Notes: a model not told the origin generated them from the letters alone. DNA of 64,000 nucleotides from Planctomycetota bacterium (GCA_019636275.1 JAHBXY010000007.1:1-64000); one strand, 5' to 3'; positions 44,987-55,687 are shown, counted from the stretch's first letter. Numbers and translations: made by a program.

Positions 44987-46303
44987 TCACGGCGCCGGGT
45001 TCGGCAGGTTGAGGAACAGCCAGGGCTTCTCGCCCCGCCGCACGAACAGGACGTCCGGGGCGAGGTCGCCGTCGAAGTCGGCCACGGCCAGGCCCAGCGA
45101 CTCGCTCGTCGAGCCCTGGTTCACCGCCGGCAGGTTCGTCGTCGCGTCGACGAAGCGTCCGCCGCGGTTCAGGTAGAGCCGCTGCGGGCCGCGCAGCGTC
45201 GAGCAGAGGAGGTCCAGCGCCCCGTCGCCGTCGACGTCGACCGCGCGCACGTTGAAGGTCGAGTCGGCGTGCGCCGGCAGCCGGTCGCTCGCGTCGACGA
45301 ACCGGGCGCCCGAGCGCAGGAGCAGCGTGTTGCGCTCGCCGGCCGGCGGGTTGCCCGTGTAGGGGCCCTGGTTGGCGACGAAGATGTCCAGCTGCCCGTC
45401 GCCGTCGAAGTCGCCCACGGCGACGGCCGTGGCGTGGGTGCGCAGGCCGGCCGGCAGGTAGGCGTCGGTCTGGTCGGTGAAGCGGCCGGTGCCGTCGCCC
45501 ACGAGCAGGCGGTGGCCGGTGCCGAACGTGGCCTTGAACACGTCGAGGCGGCCGTCGCCGTTCACGTCGAGCAGGGCCACGCCGATCGTGTCGTCGGCGC
45601 GGGCGGGCACCCAGCCGGCGGGCGCCTGGGTGAAGCCGCCGCGGCCGTCGTTGACGAGCAGGATGTCCTGCCCGCGCGTGGGCGTGCCCTGGCCCGAGTT
45701 CGCCATGAAGATGTCCGGGAACCCGTCGCCCGTGACGTCGCCCACGGCGACCTTGTAGGTGTAGCAGCCGTTGTTCGTCACGTACTCGCCGCCGAGGCGG
45801 AAGTTGGCGGCCCCGTCGTTGAGGAACACGCGCACCGGCTGGAACAGGCAGGCCACGACGAGGTCGAGGTCGCCGTCGCCGTCGACGTCGACCGCGTGGA
45901 TGTCGGCCGCCGCCATGCGCAGGGCGGGGAGGGCGCCCGCCTTCTCCTGGAACGTCGCGCCGCGGTTCAGGAGCACGCGCGAGGTGCCGTCGTAGACCGC
46001 GATCGCGAGGTCGATGCGCCCGTCGCCGTCGAAGTCCCCGGCGGCCGCCGACCAGTCGCGCGCGCTCGAGTCGGGCAGCCGGCTCGAGGCGTCGGCGAAG
46101 ACCCCGCTGCCGGGGTGGGGGCCCGCCGGCGTGGTCGGGGTCTGCGTCGCCGGCGGCGTGGTCGACGTCGACGTGTCGACGGTGGCGGGCGCGGCGGTCG
46201 ACCCGGCGCCGCCGCGCGAGCGGCGCTTGCTCGAGCAGCCGGTCAGGCCGGCGGTGACGGTCAGGATCGCCAGGAGCGTGGCGGCGGTCTTCAGGTGTCG
46301 CAT
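44987..46303 (-). CDS. FG-GAP/VCBS repeat lipoprotein
   Basis: ATG 46303 has GGAGG upstream. The N-terminus is a lipoprotein signal (LLAILTVTAGLTGC). A Thr/Pro/Ala linker follows, then seven repeats with calcium-binding loops: DFDGDGRIDL, DVDGDGDLDL, DVTGDGFPDI, DVNGDGRLDV, DFDGDGQLDI, DVDGDGALDL and the degenerate DFDGDLAPDV. That is a complete seven-bladed integrin-like beta-propeller. It would be anchored in the envelope and bind partners on the outside. It lies convergent with the FAD-subunit gene. Confidence 0.9.
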   Translation of the reverse strand: MRHLKTAATLLAILTVTAGLTGCSSKRRSRGGAGSTAAPATVDTSTSTTPPATQTPTTPAGPHPGSGVFADASSRLPDSSARDWSAAAGDFDGDGRIDLAIAVYDGTSRVLLNRGATFQEKAGALPALRMAAADIHAVDVDGDGDLDLVVACLFQPVRVFLNDGAANFRLGGEYVTNNGCYTYKVAVGDVTGDGFPDIFMANSGQGTPTRGQDILLVNDGRGGFTQAPAGWVPARADDTIGVALLDVNGDGRLDVFKATFGTGHRLLVGDGTGRFTDQTDAYLPAGLRTHATAVAVGDFDGDGQLDIFVANQGPYTGNPPAGERNTLLLRSGARFVDASDRLPAHADSTFNVRAVDVDGDGALDLLCSTLRGPQRLYLNRGGRFVDATTNLPAVNQGSTSESLGLAVADFDGDLAPDVLFVRRGEKPWLFLNLPNPAP

Positions 46304-46468
46304 GGTCCTCCCCGGGGGGCTCGGCGTGGTGGCCTCGCCCTGTGCAAGGTCGAGGCCACGACGGAACCCACGGGAAGACAAAGGCTCGGGTGCGCGGCGC
46401 CGGAGGGCTGAAAGGCGCGCGAAAAGGGGCGGGGGCGAGAGCGTCGCAGATGCGACGGAGTGAGTCGT

Positions 46469-47719
<1,251 letters not shown>

Positions 47720-47858
47720 CGTACCGCTCCTCGGGCGCGTCGTGACAGCACGCGTCGCGCCGACCGGACTGGGGTCTCGCCGGCGTGACCGGAGCGCCCG
47801 TCCGTCTGGAGTTAGCGCGGCACGTGGGTCGCTGAGGGACCGACCACAGGAGGTCTCC

Positions 47859-48437
47859 ATGGGCTGGGCGCAGCGGCGGGCGCGCGACGTGATGACGTCG
47901 CCGGTGAAGTCGATCGAGCGGGGGGCCACCCTCGACGAGGTGGTGCAGCGCCTCGCCGACGAGGGCGTGACGGGGCTCCTGGTCGTGGACCGGGGCGGGC
48001 GGCCGGTGGGCGTCGTGTCGCACGCCGACGTCGTGAGCTACGTGGCCGGGCTGGAGCGCGGGCTCACGGGCGCCGGCTCGTTCTACTTCCAGAGCGAGCC
48101 GCGGGCGGACCGCATCTCCAGCGGCCCGCCGGTGAACCTCGACAGCGTCGACGACGACGCCCTGCGGGCCACCGACGTCGACGCGGTCATGACGCCCGAG
48201 GTGATCTGGGTGCCCGACGGGGCCAGGCTGCCGGAGGTGGCCCGGACGATGGTCGAGCGCGGGATCCACCGCGTCCTCGTCGAGCAGGCGGGCGCCGTCG
48301 TGGGGATCGTGAGCACGCTCGACGTGCTCCGGGCCCTCACGGCCGAGGCGGCCCCCCGCGCGGCCGCGAAGAAGCGGCCTGCGCAGAAGCGGCCTGGGCG
48401 GAAGACGGCCGCCCCCGGGCGCAAGACGCGCGCCTGA
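47859..48437 (+). CDS. CBS-pair protein with basic H1-like tail
   Basis: ATG 47859 follows CAGGAGGT, a very good ribosome-binding site. The 192-residue protein has two CBS motifs: ARDVMTSPVKSIERGATLDEVVQRLADEGVTGLLVVD and, after a ~35-residue linker, VDAVMTPEVIWVPDGARLPEVARTMVERGIHRVLV. CBS pairs bind adenine nucleotides. The last ~25 residues are KKRPAQKRPGRKTAAPGRKTRA, a basic tail like those on the SUKH and VOC proteins in this window. It converges with the PAC2 gene (6 bp apart). Confidence 0.88.
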   Translation: MGWAQRRARDVMTSPVKSIERGATLDEVVQRLADEGVTGLLVVDRGGRPVGVVSHADVVSYVAGLERGLTGAGSFYFQSEPRADRISSGPPVNLDSVDDDALRATDVDAVMTPEVIWVPDGARLPEVARTMVERGIHRVLVEQAGAVVGIVSTLDVLRALTAEAAPRAAAKKRPAQKRPGRKTAAPGRKTRA

Positions 48438-48443
48438 GCGCCG

Positions 48444-49496
48444 TCACGACGGCGGCGGCTCCGAGGTCTCGGGGCGGGCGAACAGGTTCAGGAAGCGGTC
48501 CTCGTAGGCCTTGAACGCCTGGTGCTCGTCGAGCAGCGCCTTGAGCTCGAGGGCCCGCCCGCGGTCCTGGGCGGCCTCGAGGAACAGCTCCTCGATGTGG
48601 GCGACGACCGCCGGCGCCAGCGGTGACGCCGGCGCGTCCGCCTCGTCGTCGGCGGCGGCCGCCGCCTCGCGCGCGCGCTGCTCACGCAGGTCGGGCTCGT
48701 CCTCGTCGTCGTCCGCCTCGCCGAGGCTCGCCCCCTCGGCCCCGGACTGCTGCTGGACCTCCGCCGCCATGGCGCCGAGCTGCTGGATGAGCTGCAGGAG
48801 CCCCTTTTCCACGCGCGCCGCCTGCGCCGCGAGCTCGCTCAGGTCGAGGTCGATCCCGACCAGGCGGGCGAAGACGCGCAGGACGGCGTGCGACGCCTTG
48901 AGGTAGGGCACGTTCGTGGCGATCTGCGGCACCTCGGCCATGAGGCCGACGCCCTCGAGGCCCTGGGCCGCGGCGGCGGCCAGGAGCGTGCCGTTCAGCC
49001 CCGAGATCGCGCCCTCGGCGAGCACGCCCAGGTCGCGGTCGGCGCGGCGCACCTCCTCGACGAGCGCCTCGGACGTGGCCACGACGAACGCGCGCGACGG
49101 GGCCGTCGGGTGCTGCGGGGTGACCATGGACGCGAACGTCAGCACGCGCCGGACGCCTAGCCCCTGCGCGGCGCGCAGCAGCGCCTCGCAGAACGCGTAG
49201 CCGCGGACCGAGGGCTGCGCCTCGCCGACGAAGATCACCAGGTCGCGCCCGCCGGAGGGGTTCTTCCAGCCGAAGAGGCGGTTCTCGGGCAGGCGCGCCG
49301 GCCCGATCACGCCGTCGCGCACCTGCACCTGGCCCAGGTCGAAGAAGTCGCCCGGGGGCAGGGTGAACAGCGGGTGCGGGGCGAGCTTCTCGACCAGGTA
49401 GCCGCCGGCGCCCATGGCCACGTTGCCCATGCCGGGCCACACGGCCAGCAGCCAGGGGTCGGTGAGACGCTGAGAGGTCAGGGCGTGGTCGGTCAT
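48444..49496 (-). CDS. PAC2 family (proteasome assembly chaperone-like) protein
   Basis: ATG 49496 gives 350 residues. The PAC2/DUF75 domain spans ~10-250: LLAVWPGMGNVAMGAGGYLVEKL at the start, then IFVGEAQPSVRGYAFCEALL, ASMVTPQHPTAPSRAFVVATS and GISGLNGTLLAAAAAQGLEGVGLMAEVP in pieces. These are hallmarks of the archaeal/actinobacterial PAC2 group. The C-terminus is acidic and helical. No proteasome genes are in the window, so the role is open. Confidence 0.82.
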   Translation of the reverse strand: MTDHALTSQRLTDPWLLAVWPGMGNVAMGAGGYLVEKLAPHPLFTLPPGDFFDLGQVQVRDGVIGPARLPENRLFGWKNPSGGRDLVIFVGEAQPSVRGYAFCEALLRAAQGLGVRRVLTFASMVTPQHPTAPSRAFVVATSEALVEEVRRADRDLGVLAEGAISGLNGTLLAAAAAQGLEGVGLMAEVPQIATNVPYLKASHAVLRVFARLVGIDLDLSELAAQAARVEKGLLQLIQQLGAMAAEVQQQSGAEGASLGEADDDEDEPDLREQRAREAAAAADDEADAPASPLAPAVVAHIEELFLEAAQDRGRALELKALLDEHQAFKAYEDRFLNLFARPETSEPPPS

Positions 49497-49698
49497 TGCC
49501 CGCTGACTGCGCAAGCGCCATGCCGCCGCGCGCGACGTGGAGCTCTGGGCCAACTGCTTGTGTCGTAGCGCGTTGGGCCGAGGCCCTCGACGCCGCCAGA
49601 CCCCCCCCTGCCCGATCGGCAGCCGCCCCCTGCCAGAAGGGCGCGCCCCGTGACGCGCCTGCAGGGCCGGGTATAGTCGCCGCCGAGCGGAGGTCCCC

Positions 49699-52353
49699 AT
49701 GAGCAGCGCGCCCCCGACGGTCGTCCACCGCCTGGACTACCGCCCGCCGGCCTACACGATCGACACGGTCGAGCTCGACTTCGACCTCGGCCCCGAGGCG
49801 ACGATCGTCCGCGCCGCGCTCGCCGTGCGGCGCACGGCCGACTGCCCGCCCGGCGCCCCCCTCGAGCTCGACGGCGAGGACCTGGCGCTCGAGCAGGTCC
49901 GCGTCGACGGGCGCGCCCTGGCCGCGGGCGAGTACTCGCTCGACGGCGAGGGGCGGCTCGTGCTGCCGGGGCTGCCCGACCGCTGCCGCGTCGAGACGCA
50001 GGTGCGCATCGCACCGCAGGCGAACACCCAGCTCTCCGGCCTCTACACGAGCGCCGGGAACTTCTGCACGCAGTGCGAGGCCATGGGCTTCCGGCGGATC
50101 ACCTACTTCCTCGACCGCCCCGACGTCATGGCCCGCTACACGACGCGGATCACGGCGAGCAAGCAGGCCTGCCCGGTGCTCCTCTCGAACGGCAACCGCA
50201 CGGGCCAGGGCGAGCTGCCCGACGGCCGCCACTGGGCGGCGTGGGAGGACCCGTTCCCCAAGCCCAGCTACCTGTTCGCGCTCGTCGCCGGCGACCTGCG
50301 CCGCCACGCGGGCGAGTTCGTCACGCGCTCGGGGCGGCGGGTGGCCCTCGAGGTGTGGGTCGAGCCGCAGAACCTCGACAAGTGCGAGCACGCCCTGCGC
50401 TCGCTCCAGGACTCCATGCGCTGGGACGAGGAGCGCTACGGGCGCGAGTACGACCTCGACATCTACATGGTCGTCGCCGTCAACGACTTCAACATGGGGG
50501 CCATGGAGAACAAGGGCCTCAACGTCTTCAACTCGAAGTACGTCCTCGCGCGCCCGGAGACGGCCACCGACGACGACTACGAGGCGATCCAGGGCGTGAT
50601 CGGCCACGAGTACTTCCACAACTGGACGGGCAACCGCGTCACCTGCCGCGACTGGTTCCAGCTCACGCTCAAGGAGGGGCTGACCGTCTTCCGCGACCAA
50701 CAGTTCAGCGCCGACATGACCTCGGCGCCCGTGAAGCGCATCGCCGACGTGCGCGTGCTGCGCGTGGGCCAGTTCCCGGAGGACGCGGGGCCCATGGCGC
50801 ACCCGATCCGGCCGGACTCCTACATCTCGATGGACAACTTCTACACCTCGACCGTCTACCGCAAGGGCGCCGAGGTGATCCGCATGATGCACACGCTCCT
50901 GGGCGAGGAGCGCTGGCGGCGCGGCATGGACCTCTACTTCGAGCGCCACGACGGGCAGGCCGTCACGTGCGACGACTTCCGCCGGGCGATCCAGGACGGC
51001 GGCGGCGTGAGCCTCGAGCGCTTCGAGCGCTGGTACGAGCAGGCCGGCACGCCGGTGCTCGAGGCGGCGGGCGAGTGGGACGCGGCCGCGCGCGCCTTCA
51101 CGCTGACGCTCCGCCAGTCGTACCCCGAGGGGAGCAAGACGGCCGCGGGCGCGCCCTGCCGGCCGGTGCCGATCCCGGTGGTCACGGCGCTCCTGGGCAG
51201 CAAGGGCCAGGAGCTGCCGCTGCGCCTCGCGGGGCAGGGCGGCGCGCCGACCGAGCGCGTGCTGCTGCTGGAGGAGGCCGAGCAGCGCTTCACGTTCACC
51301 GACGTGCCCGAGCGGCCGGTGCCGTCGCTCCTGCGCGGCTTCTCGGCGCCGGTCCGGCTGCGGGTCGAGCGCGGGACCGACGAGCTGGCCTTCCTCATGG
51401 CCCACGACACCGACCCGTTCAACCGCTGGGACGCGGGGCAGGAGCTGGCGACGAAGCTGCTCCTGGGCCTGGCGGCCGACGCGCAGGCGGGCCGGCCGCT
51501 GGCCCTCGACCCGGCCTTCGTCGAGGCGTTCCGGCGCGTGCTCACCGACGCGCGGCTCGACGGGTCGCTCAAGGCGCTGGCCCTGACCCTGCCGGCCGAG
51601 CTGCAGCTCGCGCAGGAGGTCACGCCCGTCGACCCCGACGCCCTGCACGCCGCGCGCGAGCACGCGCGCCTGGCGCTGGCCCGCGCCCTGCGCGCCGAGC
51701 TGCAGGCGGCCTACGCGGGCGGCGACGACGGCGCGCCCTACGCGAGCGACAAGGCGGCCGTCGACCGGCGCCGGCTCAAGAACGCCGCCATGACCTACCT
51801 GTCGCTCCTCGACGAGCCCGAGGCCGCCGCGCGGCCGCTGCGGCAGCTCCGGGCGGCCGACAACATGACCGACGCCAGCGCGGCCCTGGCGGTCCTCGCC
51901 AACCACGAGGGCCCGGCGCGCGACGAGGCGCTGGCCGAGTTCTACGCCCGCTGGCGCCATGACCCGCTCGTCCTCGACAAGTGGTTCACGGTCCAGGCGG
52001 TGTCGTCGGGCCCGTCGACGCTGGCCCGCGTACGGGAGCTCACGCGCCACCCCGACTTCACGCTCAGGAACCCGAACCGCGTCCGGGCCCTCGTCGGCGC
52101 CTTCGCCATGTCGAACCAGGCCCGCTTCCACGGGGCCGACGGCGGCGGCTACGCCTTCCTGGCCGACCTCGTGCTCGAGCTCGACCCGCTCAACCCGCAG
52201 GTCGCGGCGCGCATGATCTCGGCCATGAACCAGTGGCGCCGCTTCGAGCCGGGCCGCCGCGCCCTCATGGAGGCGCAGCTCGCCCGGGTGGCCGACGCGC
52301 CGGGGCTGTCGAAGGACACCTACGAGATCGTGGCGCGGGCGCTGGGGCGGTAG
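49699..52353 (+). CDS. pepN: Aminopeptidase N (M1 family)
   Basis: ATG 49699 is preceded by GGAGG. The 884-residue protein has the E. coli PepN layout: an N-terminal beta domain, the exopeptidase motif GAMENKGLNVF, the zinc site HEYFHNWTGNRVT (H303-E-x-x-H307) with the third ligand E326 in LKEGLTVFRD, DNFYTSTVYRKGAEVIRM with the transition-state Tyr, and the C-terminal helical region. It removes N-terminal residues from peptides in the cytoplasm. Complete and intact. Confidence 0.96.
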   Translation: MSSAPPTVVHRLDYRPPAYTIDTVELDFDLGPEATIVRAALAVRRTADCPPGAPLELDGEDLALEQVRVDGRALAAGEYSLDGEGRLVLPGLPDRCRVETQVRIAPQANTQLSGLYTSAGNFCTQCEAMGFRRITYFLDRPDVMARYTTRITASKQACPVLLSNGNRTGQGELPDGRHWAAWEDPFPKPSYLFALVAGDLRRHAGEFVTRSGRRVALEVWVEPQNLDKCEHALRSLQDSMRWDEERYGREYDLDIYMVVAVNDFNMGAMENKGLNVFNSKYVLARPETATDDDYEAIQGVIGHEYFHNWTGNRVTCRDWFQLTLKEGLTVFRDQQFSADMTSAPVKRIADVRVLRVGQFPEDAGPMAHPIRPDSYISMDNFYTSTVYRKGAEVIRMMHTLLGEERWRRGMDLYFERHDGQAVTCDDFRRAIQDGGGVSLERFERWYEQAGTPVLEAAGEWDAAARAFTLTLRQSYPEGSKTAAGAPCRPVPIPVVTALLGSKGQELPLRLAGQGGAPTERVLLLEEAEQRFTFTDVPERPVPSLLRGFSAPVRLRVERGTDELAFLMAHDTDPFNRWDAGQELATKLLLGLAADAQAGRPLALDPAFVEAFRRVLTDARLDGSLKALALTLPAELQLAQEVTPVDPDALHAAREHARLALARALRAELQAAYAGGDDGAPYASDKAAVDRRRLKNAAMTYLSLLDEPEAAARPLRQLRAADNMTDASAALAVLANHEGPARDEALAEFYARWRHDPLVLDKWFTVQAVSSGPSTLARVRELTRHPDFTLRNPNRVRALVGAFAMSNQARFHGADGGGYAFLADLVLELDPLNPQVAARMISAMNQWRRFEPGRRALMEAQLARVADAPGLSKDTYEIVARALGR

Positions 52354-52402
52354 CAGCCCCGGCCGGCTGGCCTCCCGGCCCGCCGCGCGCCATACATCCC
52401 GT

Positions 52403-52741
52403 GTGCCCTCGAGCGACCTGGCCCTGTTCCACGTCCTGCGCATGCGCCGGCTCCTCCCCGAGGCCGTGCTCCAGGAGCGGCTGCAGGCGTCGACCACGCG
52501 CGGCGTCCCGCTGGAGGAGGTCCTGAGGGTGCGACGCGACCTCGCCCCCGAGGTCCTGGCCCAGGCGCTCGAGGTGCGCGCGCGCCAGGGGCGCCGCTGC
52601 GAGGCCTGCGGCGAGACGACCTACCTGCAGCCGAACCAGACCGCCGCCGCCACGCCCTGCGAGCGCTGCGGCGGCGCGCTCCTGGCCCGGGGCACGAGCG
52701 GCCGCTTCGGCCGGCCGGCCGGCCCGCCGCCGCCGCGCTGA
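52403..52741 (+). CDS. Small protein with C-terminal zinc ribbon
   Basis: GTG 52403 begins a 112-residue protein. The first ~65 residues are helical with the pattern DLALFHVLRMRRLLPEAVLQERLQAS and VLAQALEVRAR. The second part is a zinc ribbon: CEACGETTYLQ...CERCGGALL (two C-x2-C pairs). It may be an adaptor or regulator. Function is unknown. The 3' end runs into the 10-bp tandem repeat. Confidence 0.6.
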   Translation: MPSSDLALFHVLRMRRLLPEAVLQERLQASTTRGVPLEEVLRVRRDLAPEVLAQALEVRARQGRRCEACGETTYLQPNQTAAATPCERCGGALLARGTSGRFGRPAGPPPPR

Positions 52742-52855
52742 CCGACGTCGACCGCCGTCGACTGCCGTCGACCGACGTCGACCGCCGTCGACCGCCGTCG
52801 ACCGACGTCGACCGCCGTCGACCGCCGTCGACCGCCGTCGACCGACATCGACCGA
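52741..52855. repeat. 10-bp tandem repeat, 11 units
   Basis: The unit ACCGNCGTCG (usually ACCGCCGTCG or ACCGACGTCG) is repeated in exact 10-bp register from 52741 to 52850, then decays. Each unit carries the GTCGAC-type self-complementary core. The period equals about one turn of B-DNA. It fills the gap from the zinc-ribbon stop to ~30 bp before the alpha/beta hydrolase start. Confidence 0.92.
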
Positions 52856-52883
52856 CGGACCGACCTGCGGCTACGATCCGATC

Positions 52884-53936
52884 ATGAGCGCGGAGCCGGT
52901 CGAGGAGGGCGCGGGCGAGGTCGGGCGGCGGCGGCGCAAGCTCGCGCCCAGCCAGGGGACCGGCATCGGCGGCTTCCTGGCGCTCGTGACCGCGTTCACG
53001 GGGCTGCAGGTCGTCTGGGGGCTCGCCCGCGGGGCGCTCTCGGTCCAGGGCCTGATCCTCGGCCCCACGCTCCTGGCCGCCGTCGTCTGGCTGCTCTTCG
53101 GCTGCGCGCAGGCCCTGCGCGCCGGGCGCGTCGCCGAGGGCGCGCTGCCGCTCGTGGCCCTCTTCGCCGTCCTGGGCGTGCTGGGCAGCGGCTGGCTGGC
53201 GCGGCCCATGATCTTCCCGGGCGACGCCGCCGCCCTCCCCGCGGCCGGCGACGCCGCCGCCGAGGTCGTCGACTACACGACCGACGACGGCGTGCGCCTG
53301 CGCGGGCTCCTCGCGCGCGGGCAGGGCGAGGGGCCGCGCGCGACGGTGGTCTACTTCCACGGCAACGCCGAGTCGGCCGTGCGCAACCGCGACGTCGCCG
53401 CGGGGCTGGCCGCCCGCGGGCTCGACGTGTTCGTGGCCGAGTACCGCGGCTACGGCGGCTGCCCCGGGTCGCCCTCGGAGGCGGGCCTCCTGCGCGACGC
53501 GCGCGCCGCCGTGGCGGCCGCGTGCGAGCGCACCGGCGCGGCGCCGACCGACGTCGTCCTCTTCGGCCGCTCGCTCGGCACGGGGGTGGCCGCGGCGCTC
53601 GCGGCCGAGGGCGTCGGCCGCGCCGTCGTGCTCCTCTCGCCCTACACGTCGATCCTCGACCTCGCCGCCGACCTCGTCCCCCGGCCGCTGGCCCTCCTCG
53701 CCGTGCGCGACACCTTCGACTCGCGCGCGCGCCTCCTCGGCGCCACCCAGCCCGTGACGGTGCTCCACGGGACGCGCGACCAGGTGATCCCGTTCGCGCA
53801 CGGCGAGGCGCTCGTCGCCGCCCTCGGGCCGCGGGCGCGCCTCGTGCGCCTCGACGGCTACGACCACAACGACGTGTTCGCCCGCGCCTCGGTGATCTAC
53901 GACGCGACGGTGGCCGCTGCCCGGGCGCCCAGGTGA
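52884..53936 (+). CDS. Membrane-anchored alpha/beta hydrolase (ABHD12/13/17-like)
   Basis: ATG 52884 gives 350 residues. Three hydrophobic helices occupy ~25-110 (GFLALVTAFTGLQVVWGL, LLAAVVWLLFGCAQAL, LPLVALFAVLGVLGSGWL). The hydrolase core follows: VVYFHGNAESAVRNR (oxyanion), GYGGCPGSPSEAGLLRDAR, the nucleophile elbow GRSLGTGVAAAL, the acid in TRDQVIPF and the His in DGYDHNDVF. This fits the Bem46/ABHD13 group of serine hydrolases, which deacylate lipids or proteins. Its stop overlaps the PhyH gene start (GTGA). Confidence 0.85.
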   Translation: MSAEPVEEGAGEVGRRRRKLAPSQGTGIGGFLALVTAFTGLQVVWGLARGALSVQGLILGPTLLAAVVWLLFGCAQALRAGRVAEGALPLVALFAVLGVLGSGWLARPMIFPGDAAALPAAGDAAAEVVDYTTDDGVRLRGLLARGQGEGPRATVVYFHGNAESAVRNRDVAAGLAARGLDVFVAEYRGYGGCPGSPSEAGLLRDARAAVAAACERTGAAPTDVVLFGRSLGTGVAAALAAEGVGRAVVLLSPYTSILDLAADLVPRPLALLAVRDTFDSRARLLGATQPVTVLHGTRDQVIPFAHGEALVAALGPRARLVRLDGYDHNDVFARASVIYDATVAAARAPR

Positions 53937-54664
53937 CCCTCGAGGCCCGCGGCCTCGCGCGCCTGGGCCTCGTCGTCGACCCGGCCGGCCTGGCGGCGCT
54001 GCGCGCCGCGGCGGACCGCGTCCTGGCCGACGCCCCCGCCGGGCCGCACGGGGCGATCCGCCACGACGCCTGGCGCCGCGACCCCGCCTTCCTCACGGCG
54101 CTCGGGCCGATCGCGGCGCGGGCGCGGGCGCTCCTCGGCGCGCCGGTCGTGCGCCTCTTCCAGGACCACGTCATCAGCAAGCCGCCCGGGACCACGGCCG
54201 AGATCGCCTGGCACCAGGACCACGGCTACTGGCCGCTCGCGTCCTCGCGCGGGCTGACCGTGTGGGTGGCCCTCGACGACGCCGACGAGCACAACGGCTG
54301 CCTCCGCTACCTGCCCGGGACCCACCTCCTGGGCGAGCGCCGGACGGCCGACTTCGTCGGCGCCCCGGGCCAGGGCGGCTCGCCGCTCGACCTGCGCGAG
54401 GCCCCCGCCCCGGCCGAGGTCGCCCCCGCCCGCGCCGGCGAGGCCCTGGCCCACGACCCGCTCGTGTGGCACATGTCGGGGCCGAACCGCTCCTCCCGCC
54501 CGCGCCGCGCCTGGTCGATCAGCCTCGTCCTCGACGACGCCCGCTGGGACCCCGACCGCACGCCCCATCCGTTCGTGAGCGTCCACCGGCCGACCCCCGG
54601 CGCCCCCCTCGATCCCGCCGGGTTCCCTCGGTTCACGGGGCCCGTTTCCGCCGTCGACACCTGA
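53933..54664 (+). CDS. Phytanoyl-CoA dioxygenase (PhyH) family protein
   Basis: GTG 53933 starts inside the hydrolase stop. The 243-residue protein has the PhyH jelly-roll pattern with the iron-binding H-x-D of IAWHQDHGYWPLA, WVALDDADEHNGCLRYLPGTHL, then HDPLVWHMSGPNRSSRPRRAW carrying the second His and the 2-oxoglutarate-binding Arg. It should be an Fe(II)/2-oxoglutarate oxygenase. Being coupled to a hydrolase, it may act on lipid or secondary-metabolite substrates. Confidence 0.87.
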   Translation: MTLEARGLARLGLVVDPAGLAALRAAADRVLADAPAGPHGAIRHDAWRRDPAFLTALGPIAARARALLGAPVVRLFQDHVISKPPGTTAEIAWHQDHGYWPLASSRGLTVWVALDDADEHNGCLRYLPGTHLLGERRTADFVGAPGQGGSPLDLREAPAPAEVAPARAGEALAHDPLVWHMSGPNRSSRPRRAWSISLVLDDARWDPDRTPHPFVSVHRPTPGAPLDPAGFPRFTGPVSAVDT

Positions 54665-54808
54665 GCCCCAAGCTGGACGATTCGCCGGCTTGCGTCTCGC
54701 GGTCCGTCTCAGCAGTCCGAGTCTGCAAGGCTGTCGAGATGGTCTCTCTCTTGCTCGGAACCCGCTAACTGGCGTCGCGCCACGGCAGCGACCCGCGGGA
54801 GAGACACC

Positions 54809-55687
54809 ATGCGTTGCACGACGGCCTTCTTCTCCATTCTGTTGCTCCCGGCGCTCGGGAGCGTTGCGCTGGCCCAGCCGACCAACCCGGGGATCGCGGG
54901 CGCGATCGACGGCCGCGCGCCGTCGTCGCTCCGCGGCACCCGCTTCGAGTCGTCGGCGGCGATCGCCGACCTCGTCCGTAGCGGCGGCACCCTCACGCAG
55001 GGCGCGTCGGGCGAGCAGGTGCGCGCGATCCAGTCGGCGCTCGGGGCCATGAGCTTCCTCGTCCCCGGCACCCCCGAGGGGCGCTACGAGGTCCTGACCG
55101 CGCGCGCGGTGAAGAACTTCCAGCAGCACGCCGTGACCGCCTTCCCGGACGTCCGGGCCACGGGCGACGTCGACCCGGCGACCCTGCGCGCCCTGGCGGT
55201 CCTGGCGCCGGCGGCCGGCGAGCGGGGGCAGCGCGGCAACACGCCGTCGAACGTCCACGAGGGCCAGCGCGTGCGGGTCGTCGTGGTGAAGAAGGAGCAC
55301 CGGACCTTCGTGTTCGACGACCAGGGCCGCGTGACGCACATCTTCGTCAACGCCACCGGCGCCGCCAGCTCGCCCACGCGGTCGGCCCTCAAGTTCGTCG
55401 ACGCCAAGCTGGGCAAGGCGGACTGCGAGGCGCTCGGCCGCCGGCTGTGGGGCAACGGCACGGTGTTCGGCGAGCGGCTCGTCGGCCTCAGCGGCGGCGG
55501 GCAGGAGCTGCACGGGACCAACGCGCCCCAGATGCTCGGCCTCGACGTGTCGAAGGGCTGCGTGCGCCACCACAACCCCGACATGCTGGTCCTCTACGAC
55601 CTCGTGCGCCTGAACGACAAGGTCGCGATCGTCGACCGCGCCGACGACGCCAAGCTCGGCGCTCGGGCCCCCATCGCCGACCGTTGA
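54809..55687 (+). CDS. Periplasmic L,D-transpeptidase-like (YkuD) protein with peptidoglycan-binding domain
   Basis: A 292-residue protein with signal peptide (MRCTTAFFSILLLPALGSVALA). Residues ~60-130 are a PG_binding_1 domain (LTQGASGEQVRAIQSALGAM...GRYEVLTARAVKNFQQH). The YkuD domain follows at ~150-280: VRVVVVKKEHRTFVFDD, then HGTNAPQMLGLDVSKGCVRHH with the catalytic Cys251 in S-K-G-C-V-R. It would form 3-3 peptide crosslinks or attach a protein to the wall, which implies that the organism has peptidoglycan. Confidence 0.9.
   Translation: MRCTTAFFSILLLPALGSVALAQPTNPGIAGAIDGRAPSSLRGTRFESSAAIADLVRSGGTLTQGASGEQVRAIQSALGAMSFLVPGTPEGRYEVLTARAVKNFQQHAVTAFPDVRATGDVDPATLRALAVLAPAAGERGQRGNTPSNVHEGQRVRVVVVKKEHRTFVFDDQGRVTHIFVNATGAASSPTRSALKFVDAKLGKADCEALGRRLWGNGTVFGERLVGLSGGGQELHGTNAPQMLGLDVSKGCVRHHNPDMLVLYDLVRLNDKVAIVDRADDAKLGARAPIADR

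Noticed and set aside
48682-52497. A 1271-codon minus-strand open frame
   Set aside because: It is the shadow of pepN and the PAC2 gene, both of which have clear motifs.
52741-52855. Possible CRISPR array or coding repeat
   Set aside because: Units are 10 bp with no spacers. The reverse-strand frame over it (RRRSTAVDV repeats) is just a translation of the DNA repeat.
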